Source: Clavelina lepadiformis (taxonomy: Eukaryota; Chordata; Ascidiacea; Aplousobranchia; Clavelinidae). From it: 64,000 bases of DNA. The position numbers and the translations under genes are program-made. The stretch's first letter is position 1. Each line of letters starts with the position of its first letter. Of this stretch, positions 49,096-61,800 are shown in pieces. The notes beneath the pieces were generated by a model. That model was given only the letters and a program-made list of their open reading frames with translations, was not told the origin of the DNA and ran no database searches. The DNA lies in the NCBI RefSeq assembly GCF_947623445.1, contig NC_135243.1, positions 1,924,501 through 1,988,500 on the forward strand. Direction: 5' to 3'.

Positions 49096-49440
49096 AGGTG
49101 GCTTGGGATGTGAGGAGCGTTGGAAACAAGACCACCATCAGGTCCGAAAAGAGCGCACGAGAAGTCAAGTCATTCCTGTCGATTCATGTAATGTTACACA
49201 AAGAATATTGAGTGTTTTCACGACACACAATGACAATAATAGAACTAGGCCTACACCTACTCAGTTGTCAAGAACATATTTACATAAGCAAGTCTTGCAA
49301 TATACACAAGACTATACGGGACTTTCAACGACTGAACCACAAATAAAATGTCAAGGGCCGAGAAATCTTGGTGCAATAAATTCGCAGAAATTAGACCAAA
49401 CAAGTAAAAGCAGTTTTGGACGATTATCTAGACCAGTGAT
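49096..49440 (-). pseudogene. 5-oxoprolinase fragment, copy III (part of the ERLDFSCA exon)
   Basis: 49096-49175 repeats the 5' part of the [15 protein letters not shown] exon, starting abruptly after the truncated TSTDV exon. The following 265 bp match the intron next to that exon in copies I and II (compare 170-395). The junction at 49094-49096 joins two exons that are far apart in the intact gene. Confidence 0.85.
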
Positions 49441-49892
49441 GCACACAGCAGTCTCCAGCTTAAGTACGCAACTTAAATCTGGTCGGTTTGTACGTAGTTT
49501 GCAATGTTTTTGTTATTTCTTCCCTTGAAGTGTGCACAGTGACAGAACTGCACATCACAATCAACCCTTTTAAGCCGTAACAATTACACAAGTATAATTT
49601 CGTCTGCTGGGTTTACAGTTATGACAACAAATGCACAGCTTGGTCCTTGAGATGAACATTTTAATTTAGATTAGTAAAGTAGGCCTAAGTATCAAACTTG
49701 TAATCGCGAATAAGTTAGTGTACCAGGTCGTGGATTCAAATCTGCATGCACTTTATACAACGCTTGCATGAGATGGGTGCAGTAGTGAGCTAGCCTGCAG
49801 TAAAATTGTACAAGTTTTTGCAGATGAAATTATTGTGTTAGGCGGTGAGTATAATCGCACAGTAGCTTACTCCTAGTAATTCTGTAACTTTT

Positions 49893-51048
49893 AACTGCGC
49901 ATGATGACAGGCAAAGGCAAGCATTTAAGTGAATCTCAGAGATTAGAAGTTATCACCGGGTTGAGGGAGCCAGCTCCTCCAAGTAAGTAAAGTTTTGCTC
50001 GGAAGGACGAAGTGAGTGAAGACATTATTCCAAAGGTTTAGAAGAATCATCAAGAAGATATTCGAAAATGATCTGCTTTGATGTCTGAAGAGACCAAAAC
50101 AAAACAATTTTAAGCATCTGTTGGTCAATTTTCTGAACTGGAGGATATGTTGTATGTTTGGATTGATAGCAAGCGTCGCACAAGCCTTCCACTTCCGCCC
50201 TCATTGGCCGTTTTTAAAGCAATACAAATCGCTGAACAGCTATTGATATCAGAGGATGGCTTGAAAGCTTCATGGCAGTGGCCGATTCCGATCACGTCGT
50301 GGATTGCAGAAAATTCTTCTCCACGATGAGAAGATCCCGAGAATGTTTATAACATGGAGGAAACTGGGTTATTTTTTCAGCTCTTGCTCATGCCATCTGA
50401 AGATGTCAGCACTATCCGAGGAAAAAGAAGGAAAAGAAAGCTAAAGAACGAGTGTCACTGGTTGTTTGCACAAATGCCACAGGAACGCATAAAGTTCCTT
50501 GTACATTGATTGGGAAACCAAAATTTCCGGCTTGTGTCAACAATCGAGAATGGCCTCTAAAGTACTAAGTCAGGGTAAAGCATGGATGGATGTTGACAAG
50601 TGTTGGAAATGGTTCAATAAAGTTTTTCATCCTGAAGTGAAGAAAAGAACAGGATGCTGGGTTCTCTTGTTGATGGACACCGCTCCTTGTCATTTTTATG
50701 CTTTTGAGAGAAACAACGTCATGGTGGCATTTTCCCTTCCAACTGCACTAGCTGGAAGCAACCATGCGATATGGGTACAATTGCAGCACTAAAGAAAAGT
50801 TGAGATATTTGTATGTTAAAGATGTTCTTAGCCTTTATGAGCTAAAAGAGACTTTGAAGTTACGCAAACAAGAGCAAGCAAAAAGGTTACCCAGAGGGGC
50901 AGCGGGTGTTGCCTATGGCAACCATCATCTGCTAGATGCAGCGAATTATGTCAACTATGCATGGGATGCGATATCAGAATCAGCGATAGAAAACGTGTTT
51001 AAAAGGGCTGAATTATTTCCATTAGAAGGTGGCATTGTTGATGGATGA
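49893..51048 (+). pseudogene. pogo/Tigger-like transposase relic
   Basis: Pieces in changing frames spell a CENP-B/pogo-type transposase. They are MTGKGKHLSESQRLEVITGL near 49903; YVWIDSKRRTSLPLPPSLAV and LKASWQW (Tc5-type helix-turn-helix, near 50150-50285); VDKCWKWFNKVFHPEVKKR and LLLMDTAPCHF (the DDE region, near 50590-50700); then LKLRKQEQAKRLPRGAAGVA and NYAWDAISESAIENVFKRAE. At least three frame changes and stops break it, for example the NCTSWKQPCDMGT stretch near 50740-50770 is in another frame. Terminal inverted repeats were not found. Confidence 0.75.
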
Positions 51049-51128
51049 AATCTGATATGATCTTATGTCCAGGATACGAGAACTAGATATGAAAAAACTG
51101 TTTAATTTTTCGACATGTGGTGGCTTAC

Positions 51129-54100
51129 CACTCGATGTCACTAGAGCATGATCTTCAATCCCAGAAAGTTCGATACCTCCAACTCTGCCACCATCGTTGA
51201 TGATGTCACGTCCTGGATTGGCAAAACCAAATCCTTTCTTGTATCTGCAGATGCGTGAATGAGTTTGATGTTAGTGAACTAAATAATAATGTTTGAATAA
51301 TCTAAAAATTTGAATGCTAAGTTTTAATAAAACGACAGCGTAGCTCTTGCATAGTAATTGGTTGTGAACATTCTAAAAATATCATTCGACAACAACTTAT
51401 ACATGGATGAGGTTCTTTGCAACTAAATGTGGAAAATACTTCAACTGCATCAGGGTTGATCTTAGCACCCACCTGGCTTGGAAAGTCGGCAAAAAGTCAC
51501 CAAACTTTGATGCGACACAATCTAAGTTTTTCACCGTGGAAGGCTGACACACGAGGGCGCAGTCGGTCTGCTCATACCTCGGATTCAAATAAAGATCGGT
51601 TTTGATGCTTTCAGGGGAAACCCTGATCTGATAATGCTTGCACACACTCGACTATAAGCTCATCAATAGTGACATCTAGTGCAGATATGGGCTCTGTGAT
51701 CGAAATGCAACGAAATTGTTTTTAAAAGATTTATACCAAACAAATCAGAAAAGAACAAATTATTAGGTAATTGCAATCATCCAATTTACCAATACGAGAT
51801 TATCAATTAACATATGTATATTGAGATGTTTATATGACATTTTATTATCCAACCATTACAGCGAGATGATGATTTAAACTGTGATAATACACTGTGATGT
51901 AACAAATTGGTAATAATGAAGTAAAATAACTGTCGCAAACTGTTAATTAAAAAAAAGTCACCCAAATAAATTAAATAAGTAAAAACATTCGGAAAAGACG
52001 TAACGATTTAATCTTGTTTAAATAAGAGACAGCCTTTGTTGTAGAGAGAAGAGATTGTCAAGTTGCCTGAGCTACCGCAAAACTAGCACTAAATACACAT
52101 GGACCACGAACGGAATGGCAAATTTTTCGTGGCAATTCGCCGTGAAAAATATCGGCTTCGTGTGCTCAGGGATGAAAACGTGGTGTGTAGTTGGAAATAA
52201 AAAAGCAATGTTGCATAATGTTGTGGGAAATATTCAGGAAATTTCATATGATATGATACTAATAAAACAAATTATTATTATGATTCATGAAAATAAAATC
52301 ATGATGAAAATACCAATTGTCACAAGGGTATATAATGAAGCCATGTTGCATAATGTTGTATGATATAATCAGGCAAGTTCATATGATATGATACCAACAT
52401 ACTCACGGGAGTGGTTACGGTGAGATAGGGAAGATGAACTCCTCTAGCACATGGATGGGAGAGGAGAGGATAAGATCTCCCTCATTGATCTCTATCGCCC
52501 TCATCTGGTACTGCACGGCATCCTGCATGGCCACTAGGTGGCCTGGGATGTGAGAAGCGTTGGAAACAAGACCACCATCAGGTCCGAATAGAAGGCACTA
52601 GAAATCCAGACGTTCCTGTCGATTCATGAAACAATACAATAATGAGTGTTCTTACGACACACAATGATCATAATAGAACTACACCTACTCAGTTATCAAG
52701 AACATATTTGCACAAGAAAGTCTGGCAATATACACAAGACTATACAGGACTTTTAATGACTGAACCACAGATAAAATGTCAAGGGCTGAGATATCTTGGT
52801 GCAATAAATTCGCAGAAATTAGACCGAACCAACCTCATCAAATTCTAATTGGTGTCACCATGACATCATAATGCAACACCCTTTTAATCATTTTTGCCTT
52901 GCAATAGAGTTCAACTGAGATTGTGCTGTTCTTGTCGATTATGATCGTTGGACCGTGAATCATGTGACCACATAACAGGTCATCCATGAGATGGGCCCTA
53001 GTGCCAAGATGACCGCAAGAGAAACAGAGCATACTTAGTACCTACTACTTAGGTATGTAAATTTTGCCATTTTAAATAATTTTTAGTGCCAGGTGTGCCA
53101 TAAGCTATAACCAAGATACCATTTGCACCATGTTATCTTCACAATTGCTTTATAAGTTACCTCGGATTGATGTGTAGTGGCATGTGAGCCACTACCAATA
53201 CCAATATATCATTCGTGGGAAAGTATTCGCCAGTTGTTTATTGAAATGTTGCTTGTTGATGAAACTGCAATTGTCGCTTAATATTTGGAAACTTTCTCTA
53301 AATAACTTTATGTGAAAGCGCCGTTTAGTACGTTGCCAGGTGATTTCATAGCATCCGAGTTTTAACTGTAAATAATCCCCATTGCCCAAACGCTTATTTT
53401 ATCGTTCGCGCATTCTGAAATATTTGTGTATATTGTGTTTCCGTTCACATCGCTTCGCTTTATAAACTCGAGCTGATACGCGAGTAACCGCGCAGACAGA
53501 GATATCGAATCGTACGAACGTATTACGTAAGTCGTGTTAAATGTAATCTGTTAGACTTGTGTTAAATGGTTAATGCTAAGTTTGTGATTGTGTAATATTA
53601 ATCGGAACCTGTACAGTTCCTACAATAAAGGATTGTTTCTGATAAACTGTATCTGTTAATCGTAAGGGCGTTCGGCTAATAACACGTTAGGTTGGAGAAT
53701 TCTAACCGCACGCAACCACGGAGTCAGATCATTAATTCGGCAGGTAAATTAAGTCCGAATAACTTAAGTTAAAACAAGCAGCAACCTCTGAAGATGCAAT
53801 TATGCACAGTTTGTGATGTAATCACTTGTAATAAGACAAAAGCACAGCATGCACATAGGTGCAGCAAAAAAAAACTAAACATTGTTATTTAACAACACTT
53901 TACTTCGTCACAAACCATATTGTTACACAACATAGAACTTACTCTGGCAACAACCTCCCCAGACACAGATTGGCATCACAGTTAGGGGAATCCCCTTTCA
54001 GTAGCATGTGGGGCCTGGGTGGGCTTCAGCAGATTCAGGGAGGACTCGGGCTGACAACAAACAATCCCAACCTGAAAAATTGTATAGACCAGACCGTGCT

Positions 54101-56762
54101 GCGACTGTGTCGATGTCAAGCTGTGATGAAAATGTTCAACTGTCATAGAAATCAAACAAAATAAGACAACATATTCTACTGTCAGTAGAAATAATGCAAA
54201 ACGAGACAAGTCGTCTTTCTCCAAATTTTGAACTTCCACATTAATTTGTAAAAGTTAAAAAGGTAAAAAATCTCAAAAACGATCGAAAGAACACAAGATA
54301 GTAAAAACAACATATACACAAAAATAAAACGAAGCATTTAGAGTCCAAACAACACATACTAGCACATATCGGCACATTGAAATAAAAACAAACTTTGTCT
54401 TGATGTTGATATTAACAGGAAAATTTGTGCCATTGTTGAAGTTTTGCTTTAATTTAAGATTTGAAAATAAAATACCTGCGGTGCTTGTATGGTGACACCA
54501 GCTGTAGTAGACTCAAACACATGCTCATATTCCCCGTCGTATCGACTTACATCTGTTGATGTTCCTGTGTAAATAGTGTCATAAATTTCATCACAATTTA
54601 AGTATTTGCATGTCACAAAATCATTCTTTATAACGGAACAAAGAACTGGTCAGGATATTCACAAATTCTATAAACAAGTGTCCGGCCACGCGGCCACAAC
54701 ACCAAGCACTGGAATAAATGGTTGGGATACCACGATGACAACACAAGGACATAACTTACGTAATCTTATTAATATTTATTTAGCCTGTGCATGCATGCAA
54801 CGTACATGCTCATACTGATACTGGATATATTAGCGGCACCATACCTCTCATGTTGTACCCAAATGCTATGTTGGTCTTCAAATGACGTCATAGCGTACCA
54901 AATAACGCCACCTGCTGGGCCGGATAATATTGCTCTATTTCCATCGAACCTGAGCATTGAGGAGTGTGAGATGTTGTATTTTATATCAGAAGACGTAAAC
55001 ATTTGATGAATCTTTTCCAACTCAAGGGCTGTTTGAGTGTTGAGTTTTTACAGGCGGGCCAGATCATAGGCACAAACGATGTCATAATTAGTTGGAGCTG
55101 TTACTTGCTCCTATATCTACGTTCCTCAATCTACAACACAGTTTGCAATGATAGGTGTCAATTTGTTGGTAGCTTGCTTATCGCTGATTTAAATGAATAT
55201 GACGATCTGTTGTTATACTTCATGTTAATATAATAATATAATCACAGCCTTACGAACAAACTTACTTATCAATAGGAGTGAGGCCACCATCAGACTGCAT
55301 AAAGAGCGAGTTGATGTCTATGTTGCTGACGTCAGACTGAAAGCTTCTATATATGCTTTAACTCACAGTGTGAGGTAGGCATCTACGCATGCAGCGAAGT
55401 CGTGCGAGACAATCTTGACCATGGACTTGAGATGATAGTTAAGACTTGTTTAAATCTCATCTCCATGGCAATCTTTTTAACTGCTACTTCATACTCGGAA
55501 AAGCTGCATACATAGACATCTGATGTCACAGTTGAACGTTAAAAATATTAAATTAAACTTGATTATGCAATAGCATAATTACTAATCAATGTATAAAGAC
55601 AATAGACCAGCATCACAAAGTGAACAATAACCATTAACCAAACAATCGATGATGCAAAGTTTTGCGACGACAACTTAAAGCAATCGAGCTTAAACAAGAC
55701 TCAAACTCAGCATTCTTTTACTTTTGCTGCCAAACAAAGCAAAACAGTTGTAAGCACCAAAACATATGCATTGCCAAGCTGTATGTAATTTCAATCTAAC
55801 AACAGCATAGACTCACATGTATGAATGCATGACAGCATCAAACAAATAAACTACTATAATTACGCACAGAAGTGAGGCTTACTTTAGCTCTTGCCTGACA
55901 CTAACATAAGCGTAGGTGCAGTTCTACAACCAACAGAAAACTAGGATATAATCAGGAATAGGAAAGCAGATCAAAAAGGTTAAGAACCGCTGCTTTAAAT
56001 CAAAGTAAAAAGTGATAATAAACTCATCTCTGACGAAATATTAAAGACCATGAAAATTATAAAATAAGCAAAGACGAAAAATACAAAACCCACATTTAAA
56101 GTCAGCAGTAGGTAGTAGCTTAATACAACTGCATTGTCAACTGGAAATATCAGAGTTAATAAACTTACGAGGTCCAACATTTTTGGTCTTGATTGGTTTC
56201 CAAGAGGATCTCTCCAGCCCTCAGTGAGAGCAAGTGCCATTCTCTCATCTTTCCTCTCGAGGAGAAAATTTGTGGCAACGGTCGTTCCCATCCGGATGAA
56301 ATCGATCTTAATCAAGTGGAGTGATTAACGCATTATAATTTTCAACTCTTCAAAACAAAAATAAACTATGTACACATAATTAGGTGGTCTATAGATTTAA
56401 ACAGCATTTCATAGCAGTGGTTTTAGCCAAGTTGACAAATGGTTAAACTTGTGGAGATGATGAGAAACTAACATTAATTAGAGACAAAATTACAGGCATA
56501 TTTGTAATTAAGCACCAACAATAAAATCAAACTACATTTGATAATAATATTTTTAGCCTCGTCAACAAAGCAACAAATTAAACTTGAAGCAACAACGAGA
56601 AATAAAATTATTCACAAAATTATGATAATATTTATGTTTATTTTTGTAACATACCTTTTCCATAATGCTTCGAATTCCTTCCCTGGGAGCATGACAGTAA
56701 TTTTGTGGATCGACAGACAACAGCTTCATCACTTCGACGCATAGGTCAGTCAATTGGCAGAT
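51129..56762 (-). pseudogene. 5-oxoprolinase relic, copy IV (rearranged)
   Basis: Recognised exons from high to low coordinate: 56655-56762 (VMKLLSVDPQNY, APREGIR), 56169-56306 ([16 protein letters not shown]), about 55367-55428 (CVDAYLT), 55266-55325 (LFMQSDGGLTPID), 54845-54949 (AILSGPAGGV), 54477-54564 ([17 protein letters not shown]), 53943-54120 (HPGPTCY, stop), about 52880-52965 (MIHGPTIIIDKNSTI), 52407-52615 (ERLDF exon), then out of order the HyuA-C exons 51473-51675 (VECVQALSDQGFP, YEQTDCALV) and 51129-51244 (RYKKGFGFANPG). Lesions: the one-base offset in the GPAGG exon shared with copy I, TAG 52598-52600, a frameshift after QGFP, and loss of the splice acceptor before MIHGP. It is interrupted by a probable solo LTR. 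Confidence 0.85.
53173..53792. mobile_element. probable solo LTR, 620 bp, 4-bp target duplication
   Basis: Paralogous copies read GGATTGATG followed directly by AAATTATGC. Here 620 bp starting TGTAGTGGCATGTGAGCC interrupt that point, with GATG on both sides (53169-53172 and 53793-53796). A TATAAA lies at about 53460 and AATAAA at 53624-53629, as in an LTR promoter and polyadenylation signal. The 3' end is not a clean CA, so the right border could include a little internal sequence. No coding region. Confidence 0.65.
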
Positions 56763-57937
56763 CTGTGAACTACTTCTGCTGCAATTGCAATGAATGCTTT
56801 CAATATCGATAATGAAGTTAGGACTAGCATTTTTCATGTCTAGGCTATGTAGCATAGGCCTAGGCCTACTACACTGGAAAAAAAGTGACCGTCATCAGTC
56901 CAAAATTTTTATCATTGACTATTAAGACGTTGATTTCGTTGAAAAAACATTGCCCATACCTTATTGTGATCCAAGTAATACCCATAAATCTGCCTACATA
57001 CAGTTTGCAACTCCTTTTTATGGCTGACTAGGCCTACGCACCACCGATGCACTGGAAACAATGATGGCTACAACTAAAACCCATTATACGATGTGATTGG
57101 CATTTACTTCGTTATATGCGAAAGACTAGTGGCTTAATCTCATTCGTGCCATGTAATATACGAAGCCACTTGACACAGTCAGAGTTTCTTACCTAACTGT
57201 TACCTTGCTTGCTGTTCTTGCTGTTACCTCGATAAATATCACATTAATATTGAGATGGTGACATTTCGTCACTGTTTAATTCAAAACCTTCCTTAGAATC
57301 CTTATCCATGCAATGCCGTAATTTTATGAACTTTGTTACTAGATGCAAGGTTAAACAAGGTCGAAACAACTTAAAAGTAATCCTGTGTAAGTACAATAGG
57401 CAGACATTTAATACAAATTTCATTACCCTAATTACTTTCCTCGAAATATAAAGACCTTTTTTTAACAATCAGGGAATGCTAACGTGCACAAGTGCTACGA
57501 TTCTTTGATTTATTTTTTACATAAAAACACGGCATTTATGCTAACAATCACAACGAATACGTTCAAGATAACCTTAATTTAAGCTAAAATATGTGGTTCC
57601 TAACTATATAATAACAAATGTTATGCACATTGTTAGAACAAATTCAAACAGAATTACAATAAAACAATCCCACTAATATCGATTATTTGAGGACTTAAAA
57701 TTTTACTGTTCAACTTGTAAAATGAAAAACCTGTATACTTATAACATGTAAATATTTAATTTCAAACAGTTAACTATTTGCAATGCTGTAAGCATTTAGG
57801 GCCTCGTCCTCTGGAATCACTACATACTTTCTAACAAGAGAAACGTACATAGTTTCACACAACATTACCAATTCCAGTCTCCCAAAATCAGGAAGACCAT
57901 CTTGAACATATGTAGCAACAAAACACCGAATGTTACA

Positions 57938-58336
57938 TTATGTACCGTAAATTTCTATCCATCGAAAGTACGAACGATTGTGTGGCATGACGCTGAGAAA
58001 AGTCAGCACATCGGCAGAAAAATTGTTAAACAGAAGAACTTTTGGTCCCAGAGTATACTTGGATGCAAATAAATTTTCGTCCTGCAACAGCATACAGAGG
58101 TGACGTTGGTGCTTTTCCGCCAAAAACTTTTGGGTGTTTTTAAAAGAAGCTCTGCTAGTTAAAGACTTGAATAAAGACTGCTTCGCCTCAAACCGCATGT
58201 ACCATGTTCTTGCAGATGAACCAAGGTTTTCTATATCCGTTTGCACATGAGTCAGATAATGTTGTTTTGGGATGATATTAACACTTGGAAACGCTAATTT
58301 AAAGAGCTGGAGATAAGAAGAAATCAAAAAACGCAA
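57938..58336 (-). pseudogene. CACTA/EnSpm-like transposase relic, C-terminal part
   Basis: It contains IPKQHYLTHVQTDIENLGSS, TWYMRFEAKQSLFKSLT and FLAEKHQRHLCMLLQ. The pattern (KxHYLTHY, WxMRFExKxxxFK, AxKHQ) is the C-terminal domain of a large transposase-like family I associate with CACTA-type elements in animals. The upstream part of the same protein is 58615-58884. The region between has lost the frame, and element ends were not identified. Confidence 0.6.
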
Positions 58337-58614
58337 ATAAGGTCAAGGTGTGATGGGCAATGTTCGGAGACAAAGGAATATTGATAAATTTCAGCAAAGC
58401 TAAAAAGCACTGGTAAGTGTCACAAAGAAAATCAATGAACTTACTAAGTACAAAGGGCAGCATTCTTGCCAGTAGTAGCATTTGTGATGTGGGCTGACGC
58501 AATTTCTTCTCTTTTTTGATATGGTGAGACATTATCTGAGAAGGTTTTTTTGCTGTCTCGAAATAGCAGCACGGAAAATTTGAAACCTTTTAATTTAGCG
58601 TTGAAAGCGTTAAC

Positions 58615-58884
58615 TTATTTTTTTTCGTAGATATGGTAGTTAAGCATAGGAATAATGGCATGCAGCAAACATCCTTCTAGGACAATGTGCATTACATGTT
58701 GAGGAGAACAGTTAAATGGGTTAAAATACGGTACATCGAATAAGGCTGTCCGTCTATTTAGCCCACACTGCCTTGACTTTTCCTTGCAGTACTCTTCGTG
58801 CGTTGCGGTATCTCTTAACGTAAAGTCTTCTTCCCATGTTTTTGTCTTTATTTCCTCCACTGTTGCTAAGCAATGGCGACACAT
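58615..58884 (-). pseudogene. CACTA/EnSpm-like transposase relic, central part
   Basis: It contains CRHCLATVEEIKTKTWEEDF, EYCKEKSRQCGLNRRTALFD and FNPFNCSPQHVMHIVLEGCL. The (C/P)QxxMHxxLEG motif precedes the KxHYLTH domain in the family named for the downstream relic, and order and strand agree. No N-terminal zinc-finger-like or catalytic region was recovered, so the copy is a fragment. Confidence 0.6.
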
Positions 58885-60257
58885 CTTGAATGCGAAACGC
58901 CATACTTGTTAATATCTGAAGTTATTGCAGTAGCTGGAAGACAAATCCTAAAATACTTTGACCGACGGCTTGGTGGTAAATTATAAAAAGATATATAGAA
59001 ACGTTCAAGGTTGTGATCAATAGTTTTGCTTCTGCAACTAATTTCGCCATGGTGGTGAGCTATACGCGCTATACCTGGGAAAAAGTTGTGTAATCTGATA
59101 ATATTTTTCTTGCGAATATTGGCCCAATGTTTCGCTCAGATTTATATGATCTGATATGGGCTATCCCCCCAGTGGTGATGTGTTGCGCATTCTATAAGTT
59201 ATGACCAGCCCTTAGATTATGTTATTATGTTATATTATAGTATAAATGTTTGAAAAATTAAACACCCGGTCTCTTACTGGTTGTGTTATGTCGTAATTTA
59301 TGACGTCATTCCAAGAAGACCGTAGAATACGGCAGGTAACCTTTGATCAAATCTTTGTAGATGATACGAACAATTTACTAACTTTCCATGATTATCACGT
59401 TTTTACTTCGCACTTGATCCCAGAGTGATTCCAACCGTAATCAATGAAGCGTAGAAAAAGAGAAAACAGAGAAGAACGACGACGAAATTACACATTCCAC
59501 AGTAATGCTTGAATTGCTTGCGATTGCTTATGGAAAAAAATGTTTGTAATGTAGCCATGGCTGTTTTATTTTGCAACCATGAGATTTGTTACGAGCAATT
59601 TTCAGGCTTTGTGACGTTGTTATGAAGGGAAGCGGAGGGGCATATGTTTACGTAAAAAATTGAACAATATTGTCACCGAAGGAAGTTCAAAGCGTTAATT
59701 AGACTCTATTTGTCTGTCGTCTGACCAAAAATAAATCGACACGCATTCTTTTATATCAACACGATGAACGACCTTTTCAGTGATTTTAAATGGTTAAACT
59801 TTGGACTATTAATTGTTTATTGCATTGGTGATTGATTACTTCATTAAGTAAAAATCGGTTTACGCAGCGTCGGTGTACACACTGAATTTTATTACAGTAA
59901 ATGTTTGAATGTAATAATTCGCATTGTATTTATTTCTAGTGGATTCTTTTAAACTTTGCTTGACATGAATTAGCTTGTGTAACGCGTCGCAAATTACACG
60001 CAAGTTCTTACGCATTTTACGTCATATTCTTCGCTGTCAACGTATCTAGATGTCATATTGGACAAGGAAAGGGAGAAGGATTCAAACCGCTGTAAAATAA
60101 GGACTAGGCAAAATATTTTCAAATTTTTTTATCTCGTAAAAGAATTCATGTGCAACTTCCCTGAGCAAAATCATCACAATCCAACCCTCAGTACGTTTGT
60201 AATTTAAAAAAGAATCAAAGCGTGTCGACAATTTCCATTGTAAAGTAGGCCTATAGG
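58885..60257. other. unassigned DNA
   Basis: No gene or recognisable element end between the transposase relic and the hAT MITE. Confidence 0.5.
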
Positions 60258-60601
60258 CAGGGTTGCCATACCGTCCTTATTTCTAAGATTTGTCTTTATT
60301 TTTAAAGGTCCGTGTCTTAGAAAATATGTTTGTCCTATTTTCTAAGAAATGTCCTTATTTTCACTTTCGTCCTTATTTTTAGGGCGGAGGTGGGCACTTT
60401 TGTCCTTATTTTGGGCATTTTGTCACCTTTACGATACCATTTTGTACCAAAGAGATACCAAAATTATGAACATGCAGATAGTGCCTTGCTTTTTTTTTAG
60501 AAACATTGGTTGCTTTCTCTTGTTGTACACTGTTTAAGGTGGTATTTCTTGTTCATTTTCTAGTCGTCCTTATTTTTGAGTTGAGACTGATGGCAACCCT
60601 G
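60258..60601. mobile_element. hAT-like MITE, inverted copy, target duplication CCTATAGG
   Basis: It has the same CAGGGTTGCCAT/ATGGCAACCCTG ends as 17697-18045, in the opposite orientation. It is flanked by perfect CCTATAGG (60250-60257 and 60602-60609). 344 bp. The low divergence from the first copy suggests both inserted fairly recently. Confidence 0.9.
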
Positions 60602-60765
60602 CCTATAGGCGATCGAAAAGATCTTGCCACCCAAAAAGACTGGCACCGGTAACTCAGAAAGGATCTACATGGAATATAAGTCTAAACGGCAAACAAAGTC
60701 TTCGGGTTCTCTCGGGACCGAAATGTTTTTCGTGGTGTCGTCGTAATTTTTATCGGTTCTGATAA

Positions 60766-61140
60766 ATGTCAAAACCGTTGCCGACACAAAGAAAAGTTAC
60801 TTCAGTACCAGGCAAAACTAAGTCAAAGTACCACGTTAGCACACGATTAACCCCGCGGCCCGACGAGTCAATTCAGGATACGACCATGTCGAGCGGAAAC
60901 GGAGAACAATCGTCAGATCCCTCCAGCATTGAGGTGGCTGGAACCTCTGGTCTGGGTGCTGACAATAAATTACAGACAAGTGTGCGGACACAGGACAATA
61001 CCTCGCGAAACGATTTGTTTTCACACGTCAAGCTTTCTACCTTTTGGAAATTCAATCCCGAAGCATGGATCTCCCACCTGGAACACAAATTTTCCCTGTA
61101 TCGCATCTCTTCGCAAACAAACCGTTACTTGTCAAATCTA
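60766..61140 (+). pseudogene. LTR-retrotransposon gag-like fragment
   Basis: After a polar N-terminal stretch the frame reads VKLSTFWKFNPEAWISHLEH and KFSLYRISSQTNRY. This resembles the gag motif (LPxFWxxxPxxWFxxxExxFxxxxIxSxxxK) of Ty3/gypsy-type elements in invertebrates. The similarity ends at about 61140, where AT-rich sequence begins. No protease, reverse transcriptase or flanking LTR was found, so this is a fragment or a gag-derived gene. Confidence 0.5.
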
Positions 61141-61800
61141 AAGAAGATGCCACGAAAAAAAATTTTTTATATTTATTTTTTATATTTAATTGCTAATATT
61201 TTTTTGTCACTTTATTTAATCGTCTTTTTGCACGTTACATAACAATTCAGTTTCTATACGGTCTCGTTTAAAGCACTGAAAATTAGTTACAGTGATCGTT
61301 TCAAAGGCTGTGGCACCTGGATAGTGCATAGTGCATTGATAATTGTCAAACTTGCTTAATGATATATCATTATCACAGTGTTGGTCATTGTTGGATATCT
61401 GTGCGATTCATAAATATTTACCGACGTGCATAGGTCAAAGTTGGACCAGCTTTAAAGGCCTGGTACAAGACAAGATTTGCGCAATCTTCCGGCTCCTACT
61501 CTGCGGAGGGCTCCAATTTTTGCATCACAAACTTTCGCCAACGCTTCAATGAGTGTTACAACCCCCTCGTGTGGATAGGATGCTTTCCGTGTATGCTGCT
61601 GTGCGGACCACCTTACTGTGTAAGTCTGATATTTCTTCCAACATTAGATTTTAATGGAGTTATGGAAATCAAAATTCGTTCAAACGTAACTAAGAACTCT
61701 GTATTTTGATCTTCACAATGCGGTTTGAAATAATTAAGATCATGCTGGAGTTTGTCCTTAATTAAAACCACAGTTCCTTGGACAAAATTCACTTGTCAAA

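Noticed and set aside
60349..60537. Hydrophobic 62-codon frame (also antisense at 17761-17955)
   Set aside because: It lies within the non-autonomous hAT MITE copies; identity follows from the repeat, not from selection on protein.
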